Assembly: GCF_001593385.1 (NCBI RefSeq)
Contig: NZ_LUVZ01000001.1
Coordinates: 434,001-498,000 of the forward strand
Source: Chryseobacterium cucumeris
GTDB taxonomy: Bacteria; Bacteroidota; Bacteroidia; Flavobacteriales; Weeksellaceae
DNA length: 64,000 nucleotides
Direction of reading: 5' to 3'
The position numbers and the translations under genes are program-made. The notes below the pieces were generated by a model. The model was given only the letters and a program-made list of their open reading frames with translations. It was not told the origin of the DNA and did no database searches. This document shows, in pieces, positions 50,516 to 60,515 of this stretch; position 1 is the first letter of the stretch, and each line of letters opens with the position of its first letter.

Positions 50516-51382
50516 TTAATTGTAAAGTGTTCCTGCATTTAATATGGGAGTTGCTGCTTTTTCACCGCAAAGAACCACCATTAAATTGCTTACCATTGCC
50601 GCTTTTCTTTCATCATCAAGATCTACGATATTTTCTTCCGAAAGCTTTTTCAATGCAAGGTCTACCATTCCTACAGCTCCTTCCACAATCTTTGTTCTTG
50701 CAGCAACAATAGCCGTTGCCTGCTGTCTCTGAAGCATTGCTCCCGCAATTTCCGAAGCATAAGCCAGGTGAGAAATCCTTGCCTCCTGAATCACGATTCC
50801 TGCCTTTGAAAGACGGTCTGTAAGTTCCTGCTCCAAAATAGAATTGATTTTATCTCCTCCTTCTCTTAATGTAATCGGAGCATGATCATCTTCTAAATTA
50901 TCATAAGGAAAGCTCATCGCCAAATGTCTTACGGCAGCCTCACTCTGCATTTTTACAAAGTCTGAATAACGCTCCACATCAAAAGCCGCTTTATAAGTAT
51001 CTCCTACTTTCCATACAATTACAACTGCAATTTCAATAGGGTTACCCATTTTATCATTGACCTTCAAAGTCTGACCTTGCAGATTTTCGGAACGTAAAGA
51101 AATTTTTTGTGATGAATATAAAGGATTGATAAAGAATAATCCGTTCTCTTTTACACTTCCCACATATTTTCCAAAGAAGTTTAATACTCTCGAATGGTTA
51201 GGCTGAATAATCATTAACCCTTTTAAGAAAAAGCACGAAAGAAGAAAGCAAAGCATAGAGATAACCACATAGGCTATACTTTGATCTACTCCACTCACAA
51301 AGAAGTATACTGCTGCAATAAACAAGGCCAGGCAAATGACCAATGTAAGATAACCCGACATGGGTTTTAATGTTTTTTCCAT
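50516..51382 (-). CDS. SPFH/Band 7 domain membrane protein
   Basis: A 288-residue protein. Two membrane segments (about 12-30 and 36-56) are followed by an SPFH domain (about 60-230): QPNHSRVLNFFGKYVGSVKENGLFFINPLY opens it, and VEGAVGMVDLALKKL closes it. AYASEIAGAMLQRQQATAIVAARTKIVEG is a typical flotillin/stomatin-type helix. Such proteins form membrane scaffolds linked to protease control or lipid domains. The gene starts the two-gene unit with the Arc-like protein. TATCTTTA lies 34-41 bases upstream on the minus strand. Confidence 0.92.
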   Translation of the reverse strand: MEKTLKPMSGYLTLVICLALFIAAVYFFVSGVDQSIAYVVISMLCFLLSCFFLKGLMIIQPNHSRVLNFFGKYVGSVKENGLFFINPLYSSQKISLRSENLQGQTLKVNDKMGNPIEIAVVIVWKVGDTYKAAFDVERYSDFVKMQSEAAVRHLAMSFPYDNLEDDHAPITLREGGDKINSILEQELTDRLSKAGIVIQEARISHLAYASEIAGAMLQRQQATAIVAARTKIVEGAVGMVDLALKKLSEENIVDLDDERKAAMVSNLMVVLCGEKAATPILNAGTLYN

Positions 51383-51735
51383 GATTGAATTTTAATTTGA
51401 TATTATTTTGATATCATAAAGATAGTAATGAATTTTGAATTATGAATGATAAATTTTGATTTTTTTGAGGTGCGAGTTTTGGGATCCGGGAATTTTTAAC
51501 TAATGCAAAGTTCGGAAGGTTGATTTATTAGGATGTCTTATATTTTTGTTCACAAAGCCAATTCGTTTAGCTAAGACCGCTAGTTCTTTGCTGAGTGAAA
51601 CGCCTTTTCGAACGATATTTTATCCCAAAATCATTGCGAACCTTAGGTTAACAACTCATCCCAAATCCAGCAACAATAGAAATAAAAAAATCCCGGAAAG
51701 TGAATTCCGGGATTTAAATTTATATGTTCAGATCG
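51383..51735. other. Intergenic stretch between SPFH and CcsBA genes
   Basis: It holds the SPFH promoter region on the left and the CcsBA terminator on the right. The plus-strand frame 51546-51758 runs through it and into the CcsBA gene but has no signs of a real protein. Confidence 0.6.
51688..51714 (-). terminator. Terminator of ccsBA
   Basis: AAATCCCGGAA/TTCCGGGATTT stem with a T-run on the minus strand, 22 bases after the stop at 51736. Confidence 0.85.
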
Positions 51736-54700
51736 TTATTTCTTTGTTAAAGCTTTAAACTTTATATAAGAAACAACTGATAAAATAATCATTGTTGAGA
51801 TTCCGATGTATACCCAGGCTGGTACAGGTACCGGATCTCCCGCTGCGTATGAGTGAAGTCCGCTCAGGTAATAGTTTACTCCAAAATAAGTCATTACCAT
51901 TGAGCAGAATGCAAACATTGTTGCTACGTGGAATGCCCATCTGCTTCTCAATCCCGGTACTAATCGCATGTGCAGTACAAATGCATATACCATGATGGAG
52001 ATGAAAGCCCATGTTTCTTTCGGATCCCAGCTCCAGTATCTTCCCCATGATTCGTTCGCCCAGATTCCTCCTAAGAAGTTTCCTACCGTTAAAGCAAATA
52101 ATCCGATGGTTAATGACATTTCAGAAACAATTACCAATTCCTTCAATGTAGTATCGTGGTGAATTTTATACGTTTCTTTATTGGAGATAATATAGAATAC
52201 TAATGAGATCACCGCAATAATCATCGAGAGTGCGAAGAATCCGTAACTTGATGTAATAATAGCTACGTGAACAATTAACCAGTAAGATTTCAATACCGGA
52301 ACAAGTGGTGTAATCTGCGGATCAAGTGCTGAACCTCCGTGGGCAAATCCCATCATGATAACAGCTACCATAAATCCTGCTGCAGGAATCAATGCATTGG
52401 CATTTCTGTACAGGATTAAACCTGCCGTAATACCTACCCAGGAGATAAAGATAATTGCTTCGTATCCGTTACTCCAAGGAGCGTGTCCTGAGATATACCA
52501 TCTTGCAACAAGTCCTAAGAAATGACACAGATATCCAATTAAACCAATCGCAATGATTACTTTAATTGCTTTATTTAATACTTTATTTGATTTGAATAAT
52601 TCAACAAAACCTAATATAAGAAGAAGACCGCCGATAAGCGTGTAGAAGATCAATAATTTGAAGTTAATATCTACCTTATTCATAAATACTTCAAGATCTA
52701 CTTTGGATTTAGCAGGAACAACTGCTTTACCCCATTTCTGCTGATAGTCTGAAAGCTTTTTCAATTCTGCATCTGCTTTGCTCCAGTCACCGGTTTTTTG
52801 TGCCGTAAGCGCTTCTGCAAAATAAGGTCCCATTACCTGCTGAGATTCCATATCCGGTTCGAATTTCTGATCCAGCCATGAATGCCATGTATGGTTGGCA
52901 TCATTTTTCACAGGAACAATTCTCATAAACTGACCGCTGAAAAACTCATTGAAAATCTGTACTCTTTCGTTTACAGCAATTACTTCTTTATCGTAGTTCG
53001 TTTGTTCAGCCGGTTTTTTACGGAATGCGGTGTTGTAATCATGCTCAAGAATATAAGTAAGATTACCGTTTGCATCTGCAGGGAAAAGGTTCATCAATGA
53101 AGTATAACCATCTTCATCTGCTTTTGTTTTATTCTTCAGTTCATCACCTCCTTTAGTTCCTACTTTAATAATAGGAACCATTGTCCAGCTCGGAGTATCT
53201 GTATTGATAGAAAGGAACCATTGGTTGGCTGTAAGAGATTTTCCGTCTGTTCCTTTAAATTCGTCTTTCTTGTATAATTTTCTTAAAATATCGATTGCCT
53301 CTGTATTGATAGGAACAATTCTTCCTTCAAAGTTCTGAACCAAAAGATATCCGAATTTATCAGCATGTTCTTTGCTGATTTTGTTTCTTGCAATGATTTC
53401 ATCGGGAGAAATAGATCTCATTTTCCCCATTGGAGTTGCCAGAGAGTTCTGCTTTGGAGCAGCACCGTCAAGCGGCTGGGCAGACGGAGCCGGAGCGTGA
53501 GAATGGTTATCTCCTTCCACGTGAATATGTTCTCTGCTTCCGTCGGTAGTTCCGTGAGTTTCGATTTTTTGTGCATGTAAACCTAAACTTAAGAACAATA
53601 AAAGTATACCTGCTGCTTTCTTTTTATTCACGTCAGCCAGCATTTTATTTAATTTCCAGAAATGAGTTCCTTTCCAGAAGAAAATGACAAACATTCCAAG
53701 GAATAAAAGTCCGTATCCGATGTAAGAAATCAATGTTCCCCAGTAATCGTGATTTACGGAAAGAACGGTTCCCATTCTGTCCGGATCAAAACTCGACTGG
53801 AAGAAACGGTATCCTTTATGGTTAAGAACGTGGTTCATATAGATTTTATAAGGAGTTTCTTTACCTTCGTCAATGATTTTTACGTGGCTTTCATAAGCAC
53901 TCGGAGATGAACTTCCAGGATATGTTTCCATCACGAAATCATCCAGTTTCAATGCGAAAGGGGTATTGTACACTTTAGGTCCGAAACCTACCATGATGTT
54001 TAAACCATCCATCGTCACCTGCTTGTAAGCATTCGGGTTTCCTTTTTCAACAGAAAGATCTACAATTTGTTTTGTTTTTGGACCCTGAAGCTCAATCTGA
54101 AGCATATCAGGAACGTTAGCATCTTTCTTTCTGTCGCCTTCAATAGCCATCAGTCTTCCTTTTTTAAGACCTTCAGGTACTACCAGCTTCAGTTCGTTAA
54201 TGGTATATAAACTCCTTAATGCCAAAGGTTGGAATTCATCTTTCACTGTAGTTCCTGTTGCCTGAGTAGCCATGGTCATATAGCTTGCATCTACAGGAGT
54301 TTTGATGAATAATTTTCCGCCTTCATTTTTGAATTCAACAGCACCTTCAATAGCTCTGTTGAATGTCACCAAAGTACCGTTGATGGATTTTGTTTCTCCC
54401 GGTTTGATGTAAATGTTCTGTCTTCCGGTATTTCCGGTAGAAACCAAATGAAGATACTCAGCACCATTTGGCTCAGCTACAAGGCTGTCTTTTTTTCTTT
54501 GGATGTATTCCTTGGCAAACACTTTCACTTCTTTTCCGTGGAAGTCATAAGTTGCTTTGAAATCTTTGTGTAACGGAGACATCAGATAAGGAACATCCTG
54601 ATAATTCAGTACATCACCCTTTTCTTCGATCTGAATTTTAAAGAAATTTTTATCGGTTACGATTTCGTTGGATGTCTCACCTTCTCTGATGTGCATTTGT

Positions 54701-55005
54701 CCTTCGAAACTGATGTATCTGGTGATGGCACCACCGATAAAAATAAAAACAAAGGCAAGGTGGAAAACAAGAACCGGCCACTTATCTTTTTTCCACAGTC
54801 TGTATCTTCCGATATTTCCTATGAAATTGAGAATCAGTAAGACCATGATCAGTTCGAACCATTTAGCCTCATAAATTAATGCTTTTGCTGTAGGAGTTCC
54901 GTAGTCGTTTTCTAAGAACGTTGCATAAGCCATCGCGAATGCGTACACCAGCAACAATACAGCCATTGTCCTGGTTGAGATAAGAATATCTTGGAGCTTC
55001 TTCAT
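51736..55005 (-). CDS. ccsBA: Cytochrome c biogenesis fusion CcsBA (ResB-CcsA)
   Basis: A 1089-residue fusion that carries haem across the inner membrane and attaches it to apocytochrome c (System II). The N-terminal 450 residues are ResB-like, with three membrane segments and a large periplasmic domain, then a fourth segment near 430-450. A charged, poorly conserved linker with His-rich stretches follows (about 475-530). The C-terminal 330 residues are CcsA, with the tryptophan-rich haem motif WGRYWSWDPKETWAF. The size and order match other Bacteroidetes CcsBA proteins. A -7-like TATTTTTG lies at 55026-55033 on the minus strand. Confidence 0.93.
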   Translation of the reverse strand: MKKLQDILISTRTMAVLLLVYAFAMAYATFLENDYGTPTAKALIYEAKWFELIMVLLILNFIGNIGRYRLWKKDKWPVLVFHLAFVFIFIGGAITRYISFEGQMHIREGETSNEIVTDKNFFKIQIEEKGDVLNYQDVPYLMSPLHKDFKATYDFHGKEVKVFAKEYIQRKKDSLVAEPNGAEYLHLVSTGNTGRQNIYIKPGETKSINGTLVTFNRAIEGAVEFKNEGGKLFIKTPVDASYMTMATQATGTTVKDEFQPLALRSLYTINELKLVVPEGLKKGRLMAIEGDRKKDANVPDMLQIELQGPKTKQIVDLSVEKGNPNAYKQVTMDGLNIMVGFGPKVYNTPFALKLDDFVMETYPGSSSPSAYESHVKIIDEGKETPYKIYMNHVLNHKGYRFFQSSFDPDRMGTVLSVNHDYWGTLISYIGYGLLFLGMFVIFFWKGTHFWKLNKMLADVNKKKAAGILLLFLSLGLHAQKIETHGTTDGSREHIHVEGDNHSHAPAPSAQPLDGAAPKQNSLATPMGKMRSISPDEIIARNKISKEHADKFGYLLVQNFEGRIVPINTEAIDILRKLYKKDEFKGTDGKSLTANQWFLSINTDTPSWTMVPIIKVGTKGGDELKNKTKADEDGYTSLMNLFPADANGNLTYILEHDYNTAFRKKPAEQTNYDKEVIAVNERVQIFNEFFSGQFMRIVPVKNDANHTWHSWLDQKFEPDMESQQVMGPYFAEALTAQKTGDWSKADAELKKLSDYQQKWGKAVVPAKSKVDLEVFMNKVDINFKLLIFYTLIGGLLLILGFVELFKSNKVLNKAIKVIIAIGLIGYLCHFLGLVARWYISGHAPWSNGYEAIIFISWVGITAGLILYRNANALIPAAGFMVAVIMMGFAHGGSALDPQITPLVPVLKSYWLIVHVAIITSSYGFFALSMIIAVISLVFYIISNKETYKIHHDTTLKELVIVSEMSLTIGLFALTVGNFLGGIWANESWGRYWSWDPKETWAFISIMVYAFVLHMRLVPGLRSRWAFHVATMFAFCSMVMTYFGVNYYLSGLHSYAAGDPVPVPAWVYIGISTMIILSVVSYIKFKALTKK

Positions 55006-55274
55006 GATTTATTGTACTTGACATGCAAAAATAAGCATGATAAACCACAAAGAGCTTAAAAAAAGCTGTTTTTTATCACTTTGGCCTTGGTTTTGCTTAT
55101 TTTGAAACGTTCTTAATAAGCCCAGAAACATTAAGAAAAATTCAATTTCTAATTCCGAAAAGATATAGATTTATAAAAACTATTCTGATGATTGAACCCT
55201 TCTATATGAAGGTGAAATAAAACACTGTAAAACATAGGTTTATAGCTAAACTTTGATATAAAAATCAAATCCCT

Positions 55275-55853
55275 TCAGCCAATCAATAATTTTTTTCTGA
55301 TCTTACTTAAAAACTCATGGGTAATTCCCAGATAGGATGCTACCTGCTGCTGGGTAATCCGTTGTTCCAATCCAGGATACTTTTCAAGGAATTCAAGATA
55401 TCGTTTGTCTGCTGTTTTGCCCGTTAAGGAAAGAATTCTTCTCTGCAACGCTACCGAAGATTTCTGGTTCATGATTCTGAAAAGCTTTTCTATCTGTGGC
55501 ATTGTTTTATACAGATTTTCTTTATCTTTTCTAGAAATCATCAAAACTTCACTGTCTTCAAGGGCTTCAATATTGAGAATACTGGGAACGGTATTGATAA
55601 GACTGTCAATATCGGTGATCCACCATCCTTCTACCGCAAAATAAAGGGTTTGTTCCAATCCATTTTCATTCAGGTAATAGACCTTGAAACAGCCAGTCAA
55701 AACAAATCCTTCAAAATTACAATAGTCGCCTTCTTTGAGAACGATTTCTTTCTTTTTAAACTTTCTGTATTCAAAAGGTTTTGTAAACTGGTTGAAATCC
55801 TCCTGGGAAAGATTTACATAGTTACTGATATTTTTATAGAGCAGATCGGGCAT
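55275..55853 (-). CDS. Crp/Fnr-family transcriptional regulator
   Basis: A 192-residue regulator. A cyclic-nucleotide-binding-type beta-roll (about 10-115; KKKEIVLKEGDYCNFEGFVLTGCFKVYYLNENG) is followed by a dimer helix and a C-terminal helix-turn-helix (TQQQVASYLGITHEFLSKIRKKL). No Fnr-type Cys cluster is present. The ATG at 55853 (MPDLLYKN) is chosen; the 54 codons upstream are open but match nothing in the family. An inverted repeat overlaps its -7 box, suggesting autorepression. The isochorismatase-fold gene is next on the same strand. Confidence 0.9.
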   Translation of the reverse strand: MPDLLYKNISNYVNLSQEDFNQFTKPFEYRKFKKKEIVLKEGDYCNFEGFVLTGCFKVYYLNENGLEQTLYFAVEGWWITDIDSLINTVPSILNIEALEDSEVLMISRKDKENLYKTMPQIEKLFRIMNQKSSVALQRRILSLTGKTADKRYLEFLEKYPGLEQRITQQQVASYLGITHEFLSKIRKKLLIG

Positions 55854-55870
55854 TCTGTAATTTAAACAAA

Positions 55871-55901
55871 ATAAAGGTATCAAAATTATTGACACCTTTA
55901 T
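55871..55901 (-). promoter_or_regulatory. Inverted repeat over the promoter of the Crp/Fnr gene
   Basis: ATAAAGGT and ACCTTTAT arms flank a 15-base centre that contains TATC/GACA partial symmetry. The minus-strand box TAATTTTG (55881-55888) sits inside. A protein bound here would block RNA polymerase, so it is a candidate autoregulatory operator. Confidence 0.4.
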
Positions 55902-56113
55902 TGAATTAAGTGATGTTAAGTCGTTTTTATATATAAGCAATAGAACTTCAATTTTTGTTGGGTAAACGTAAAGACGCAAAGTTTTACCATACATATTGTT
56001 TATTTTAAGACGCAAGAAAATCGAAGATTTTCAGCAAGATAACCTGTTTTAAATTTTTATTGGAGATAAACATTTTTTACTATCATTTTGTGCCCTTTCG
56101 TATCCAAAGAAGC

Positions 56114-56752
56114 CTACTTGCTTAAAAATTCATTTGTATTCATTACGAGGGCATACAGGTTTCCAAGAGCAGAAATCCCTGCTAAAAAGGATCTTTGAAC
56201 TTCTTCAGCCTTTATCACTTCCCCATTCAGTTCACGGTTTCCGGTGGCTGTGGCATCACCGATAATGATATTGGTAAACCCGAAATCGAAGGCAGCTCTG
56301 GTGGTAGATTCCACGCAGACATCTGTCATCATTCCTGTAATCACCAGATTTTTAATGGTCTTTGACTGAAGATAATTCAGAAGATCAGTCTCTCTGAAGC
56401 TGTTGGGAAAGTGCTTGACAATCACTTTTTCATCTTTCTCCGGCAAAACCAGATGATTGATTTTAGCTCCATCTGTACCTGGAAGGAAAAACGCTGCACC
56501 CTCATTGGTAGAAATATGCTGGATGTGAATAACAGGAAGATGATTGTTTCTGAAATATTCTAAAATCCCTCTGGTGTTTTCAGCGGCCTGTACACTTTTT
56601 TCCAGCGTCATTTTTCCGCCCGGGAAATAATCATTTTGTACGTCGATAATTAATAGTGCCGTGTGTTCCGTTTTTTGTTGTTGTGCATTCATTGTAATCA
56701 TTGAAATTAATATCAGACAAGAGGTCAGTATAGTTTTAAATTTATTTTTCAT
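56114..56752 (-). CDS. Exported isochorismatase-family hydrolase
   Basis: A 212-residue protein. The ATG at 56752 gives a signal peptide (MKNKFKTILTSCLILISMITMNA), absent if the longer frame is used. The cysteine-hydrolase triad is visible: Asp in LLIIDVQNDYFPGG, Lys in VIVKHFPNSF and the nucleophile Cys in GMMTDVCVESTTR. Such enzymes cleave amides or isochorismate-type compounds; the substrate is unknown. An export signal is unusual for this family, which is mostly cytoplasmic. A perfect palindrome lies in its promoter, and a Crp/Fnr regulator is encoded 261 bases downstream on the same strand. Confidence 0.87.
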   Translation of the reverse strand: MKNKFKTILTSCLILISMITMNAQQQKTEHTALLIIDVQNDYFPGGKMTLEKSVQAAENTRGILEYFRNNHLPVIHIQHISTNEGAAFFLPGTDGAKINHLVLPEKDEKVIVKHFPNSFRETDLLNYLQSKTIKNLVITGMMTDVCVESTTRAAFDFGFTNIIIGDATATGNRELNGEVIKAEEVQRSFLAGISALGNLYALVMNTNEFLSK

Positions 56753-57113
56753 GAGTAAAATTGTATAGGTCAAAATTACAGAGGTCTCATGGCCTGGCCT
56801 TTGAACTAGTTCAAAAAACACTATTGACATCTAAAAACTTAATATTGTTAATTTTTTTCGTACTCATCGGTTTAGAACGAAAATTTTATTATCTTTTTAA
56901 AGAAAAACTATTGACAAACAGTTAATATAATTTAACGGTATCAGATTTGGATAAGCAAAAAAAATAGCCTTATTTTATTCTGTCATAAAAGAAAATATTT
57001 TTAAAGTAAAAATTTTAAATAACCTTTATAAAAGCGGGATTACCAAAATGTTTTTTGGATAAAAAAGATTCATTTAGTGTTGAATAAAACATTAAATTTG
57101 CGACATTGATATT
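56753..57113. other. Divergent promoter region between the hydrolase gene and ftsK
   Basis: The palindrome promoter is on the left. On the right TAAATTTG (57093-57100) is a -7 box with no clear -33, 13 bases before the ftsK ATG. The 250 bases between are AT-rich with no ORF or strong hairpin. Confidence 0.55.
56771..56815 (-). promoter_or_regulatory. Promoter with perfect palindrome TTTGAACTAGTTCAAA
   Basis: The 16-base perfect palindrome at 56800-56815 lies 21 bases upstream of a minus-strand TAATTTTG -7 box (56771-56778), with the start codon at 56752. The palindrome sits where a -33 element would be, so it is an operator for either activation or repression of the hydrolase gene. Confidence 0.6.
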
Positions 57114-59693
57114 ATGGATAAAAAGACACAAAAAAAACCGACTGAATCGCCTGAAAAAGGCAGAATCTTATCTAAGCCACGTATTTTTTTCGGGCTTACT
57201 TTTATACTTTTATCGGCTGTTCTTGCATTCTCATTCGTCTCTTATCTGATGAACTGGAAAGCAGATCAAAGCCAGGCCGGAACCATGCTGGACAAAAGCA
57301 TAAAATCTTCCAATATCTTTGGTAAGGTAGGTGACTGGCTTGGAAATATTTTCATTTTTGAAAGTATTGGTATTGCTTCATTTATCATTGCATTTTTGTT
57401 CCTTGTAGTGGGAACACTGATCCTTAAGAAGAAAATCTTCAAACCGTGGAAAACGATCGGCCACTCTTTATTTTTCATCTGCTGGCTTCCTATTTTTATG
57501 GGGGCACTTACGAAAGGCCAGGGTGTTTTAGGCGGTGTTTATGGATATCAGATCATGGACTATCTTAACTCCATCATCGGAGCAGTAGGCCTGTGGACGG
57601 TATTAGCAGCAAGCATTCTGCTCTATTTTATTCTTGAATTCAATCTTCGTCCAAGTTCTATCAAAGCGAAACTGGATAAAATCAATGAAAATACGATCGG
57701 AAAAGTAAAATCTATGATGCCGGACTCTAATGATGATTTTGAGGCTGATGAGGAATTGAAAGAGGAAGCAGAGGAAGCGGAAGAAGAGACGCTTTCCAGA
57801 GTTACGGTGAGTGATGTTGCCAACAAGCCCGTTACAACTCCTGTCAGTACAATGAAAGAACCAGAACCTGTAAGTGCTCCGAAAGGATTCCCTGAAGTTC
57901 CGGTTTCAAACGAGATAGAAACTATTACAACACCCAACCATACTTCTTTTGAAGCAGAGCCAAGAGATGTTTCTCAACAGGTAAGCTTAAACCTTTCTAC
58001 CAAGCCCATTGTTCCGGTTTCCAGCCCGGAGGAAGCATTTGATATCAGACCTTCCGCTCCGTCTCCGGCAGTAACAACAGCTCCGGCACAGGAAAACATT
58101 AAATTCAATGTAGAAGTGGCACAGGTGGTTGATGTTCTGGATGATTCTGATAAAAAGTCTCAGGAACTGGTAGAAAAGCATGGTTTATATGACCACAAGC
58201 TAGATCTTGCCAACTTCCAGATGCCGCCTGTAGACCTGCTGAAAGATTACGGAAATGAAGAAATTTCTATCAATAAAGAAGAATTAGAAGAAAATAAAAA
58301 TAAGATTGTTGGACTTCTGAAGAATTTCAACGTTGGAATCGCAGAGATTAAAGCTACAATCGGGCCTACAGTTACACTGTATGAAATTGTTCCTGAAGCA
58401 GGAATCAGAGTAGCAGCGATTAAAAAACTGCAGGATGATATTGCATTGAACCTTTCTGCATTAGGAATCAGAATTATCGCGCCAATGCCAGGAAAGGGAA
58501 CAATCGGTATTGAAGTACCAAGAAAGAATCCTACCATGGTTTCTATGCGTTCTGTCATCGCTTCTCAGAAATTCCAGAATACAGATATGGACCTTCCGGT
58601 AGTTTTCGGAAAGACCATTTCCAACGAAATCTTCATGGCTGACCTTTCAAAAATGCCTCACTTATTGATGGCAGGAGCAACAGGTCAGGGTAAATCTGTT
58701 GGTATTAACGCTATCCTTACTTCCCTTCTTTATAAAAAACATCCGAGCGAACTGAAATTCGTCATGGTAGACCCTAAAAAAGTGGAACTTTCATTATATT
58801 CTAAAATTGAAAGACATTACCTGGCAAAACTACCGGATGCAGAAGAAGCCATCATCACAGACACCAATAAAGTAATCAATACACTGAACTCTCTTTGTAT
58901 TGAAATGGATACCCGTTATGATCTTCTGAAAAATGCTTTCTGTAAAAACTTAAAAGAATACAATAAGAAGTTTACGGAAAGAAAATTAAATCCTGAAAAC
59001 GGGCACCGTTATTTACCGTATATCGTATTGGTAGTAGATGAGTTTGCAGATTTGATCATGACGGCAGGAAAAGAGGTTGAATTACCGATTGCCAGACTTG
59101 CACAGCTTGCCAGAGCCGTAGGAATCCACCTTATTGTAGCTACACAGAGACCATCCGTAAACGTAATTACAGGGATGATCAAAGCCAACTTCCCTGCAAG
59201 AGCTGCCTTCAGAGTAATTTCCAGTGTTGACTCCAGAACCATCCTTGATTCTCCAGGAGCAGATCAGCTCATTGGTAAAGGAGATATGCTTTATTTCAAC
59301 GGAAATGAGATCCTGAGACTTCAGTGTGCTTTTGTAGATACTCCGGAAGTGGAAAGACTGGCAGAGTTTATCGGAGAACAGAAAGGATATTCTTCAGCAT
59401 TATTACTTCCTGAATACGTATCTGAAGATTCAACAAGTACAGTAGGTGCTTTTGACCCGAACGAAAAAGATGCTTTATTTGAAGAAGCAGCAAGAATCAT
59501 TGTTTCTACGCAACAGGGATCTACCTCAATGCTTCAGAGACAATTGAAACTGGGTTATAACAGAGCCGGAAGAATTATGGATCAGCTGGAAGCAAGTGGT
59601 ATCGTTGGAGGCTTTAACGGAGCAAAAGCAAGAGAGGTTCTGATCAGTGACCTTCATTCTTTGGAACAGTTTTTGGAAGATCTGCGTAGTTAA
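57114..59693 (+). CDS. ftsK: DNA translocase FtsK
   Basis: An 859-residue septal DNA pump that helps clear and resolve chromosomes at division. Four membrane segments fill residues about 25-190. A long acidic and Pro/Ser-rich linker follows (about 200-360), then the alpha and beta motor domains with Walker A GATGQGKS (521-528) and Walker B VLVVDEFADL. The C-terminal gamma winged helix recognises KOPS-like sites (GSTSMLQRQLKLGYNRAGRIMDQLEASGIVG). All parts are intact. The LolA-like gene follows after 64 bases. Confidence 0.96.
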   Translation: MDKKTQKKPTESPEKGRILSKPRIFFGLTFILLSAVLAFSFVSYLMNWKADQSQAGTMLDKSIKSSNIFGKVGDWLGNIFIFESIGIASFIIAFLFLVVGTLILKKKIFKPWKTIGHSLFFICWLPIFMGALTKGQGVLGGVYGYQIMDYLNSIIGAVGLWTVLAASILLYFILEFNLRPSSIKAKLDKINENTIGKVKSMMPDSNDDFEADEELKEEAEEAEEETLSRVTVSDVANKPVTTPVSTMKEPEPVSAPKGFPEVPVSNEIETITTPNHTSFEAEPRDVSQQVSLNLSTKPIVPVSSPEEAFDIRPSAPSPAVTTAPAQENIKFNVEVAQVVDVLDDSDKKSQELVEKHGLYDHKLDLANFQMPPVDLLKDYGNEEISINKEELEENKNKIVGLLKNFNVGIAEIKATIGPTVTLYEIVPEAGIRVAAIKKLQDDIALNLSALGIRIIAPMPGKGTIGIEVPRKNPTMVSMRSVIASQKFQNTDMDLPVVFGKTISNEIFMADLSKMPHLLMAGATGQGKSVGINAILTSLLYKKHPSELKFVMVDPKKVELSLYSKIERHYLAKLPDAEEAIITDTNKVINTLNSLCIEMDTRYDLLKNAFCKNLKEYNKKFTERKLNPENGHRYLPYIVLVVDEFADLIMTAGKEVELPIARLAQLARAVGIHLIVATQRPSVNVITGMIKANFPARAAFRVISSVDSRTILDSPGADQLIGKGDMLYFNGNEILRLQCAFVDTPEVERLAEFIGEQKGYSSALLLPEYVSEDSTSTVGAFDPNEKDALFEEAARIIVSTQQGSTSMLQRQLKLGYNRAGRIMDQLEASGIVGGFNGAKAREVLISDLHSLEQFLEDLRS

Positions 59694-59757
59694 AGGAAAA
59701 ACACATCGTTTTAACCTTAAGAATTAAAGAAAATCTAACGATTATTAAATTAAGAAA

Positions 59758-60405
59758 ATGAAAAATATTATTTCAAAAGTTATATTGGGAAGTTTTGTTG
59801 TAGGTGCAGTAGGTATGGCCAACGCTCAGAAGATTGATGCTAAAGCTAAAAAGATATTGGATGATATTACAGCCAACTACAATTCTAAAAAGAATTCTTA
59901 CTTCAAATTTTCTTTTGGAAGCGGTCTTAACGGGCAGGTAACAAAAACAGAACCTGGTATTTATTACGTAGCAGGAGAAAAATACAAACTGAAGATCATG
60001 GATACAGAGCAGATCTTCGACGGGAATAAAATTTACAACATCAACGCCGATGATATGGAAGTAACTATTGCTAAACCTAACGGAAGCAGTACCATGTTCT
60101 CCCCTATCAACTACCTTACAACCTATAGAAACGATTATAACGTAACATACAACGGTAAGAAAGTGGTCAATGGCGTGAATGCTGACTTTATTAAACTGAC
60201 CCCGGTAAAAGCGAACGGAATAAAATACGTATACCTTTTTGTAGATTCAGCGAAAAAACAAATGGTAAAACTGGAACAACATGGAAACAACAAAGATGTT
60301 GCTGTAATTGCGATTAAAGAGTATAAAGAAAACCAGGAGCTGGATCCTAATATGTTTGTTTTTGACAAAAATAAGTTTAAAAACTACATCGTTACAGAAC
60401 TTTAA
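59758..60405 (+). CDS. LolA-like outer-membrane lipoprotein carrier
   Basis: A 215-residue periplasmic protein. A signal peptide (about 1-23, ending ANAQ) is followed by a LolA/LolB-type open beta-barrel: KKILDDITANYNSKKNSYFKFSF, then PGIYYVAGEKYKLKI and MEVTIAKPNGSSTMFSPINYLTTY, with alternating hydrophobic strands to the end. It should carry lipoproteins from the inner to the outer membrane. Its place between ftsK and an LptF/G gene is usual for this phylum. Confidence 0.88.
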   Translation: MKNIISKVILGSFVVGAVGMANAQKIDAKAKKILDDITANYNSKKNSYFKFSFGSGLNGQVTKTEPGIYYVAGEKYKLKIMDTEQIFDGNKIYNINADDMEVTIAKPNGSSTMFSPINYLTTYRNDYNVTYNGKKVVNGVNADFIKLTPVKANGIKYVYLFVDSAKKQMVKLEQHGNNKDVAVIAIKEYKENQELDPNMFVFDKNKFKNYIVTEL

Positions 60406-60470
60406 AAAGCTGAAAGTGAATTCGCAACTATGTAAATTTACTTTTAACGTTAAAAAAATAACAAAATATA

Positions 60471-60500
60471 AAAAGCCACAAGTAAACTTTGTGGCTTTTT
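60471..60500 (+). terminator. Terminator of the LolA-like gene
   Basis: AAAAGCCACAA/TTGTGGCTTTTT stem with a T-run, 65 bases after the stop. Confidence 0.85.
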
Positions 60501-60515
60501 GATTAATTTTGGCGC

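Noticed and set aside
51546..51758. 70-residue plus-strand ORF
   Set aside because: It crosses the CcsBA terminator and enters that gene in antisense. Composition is not protein-like and no start signals are visible.
55854..56015. Longer 246-residue version of the Crp/Fnr regulator
   Set aside because: The added N-terminus would contain the inverted repeat and -7 box and has no match in family architecture.
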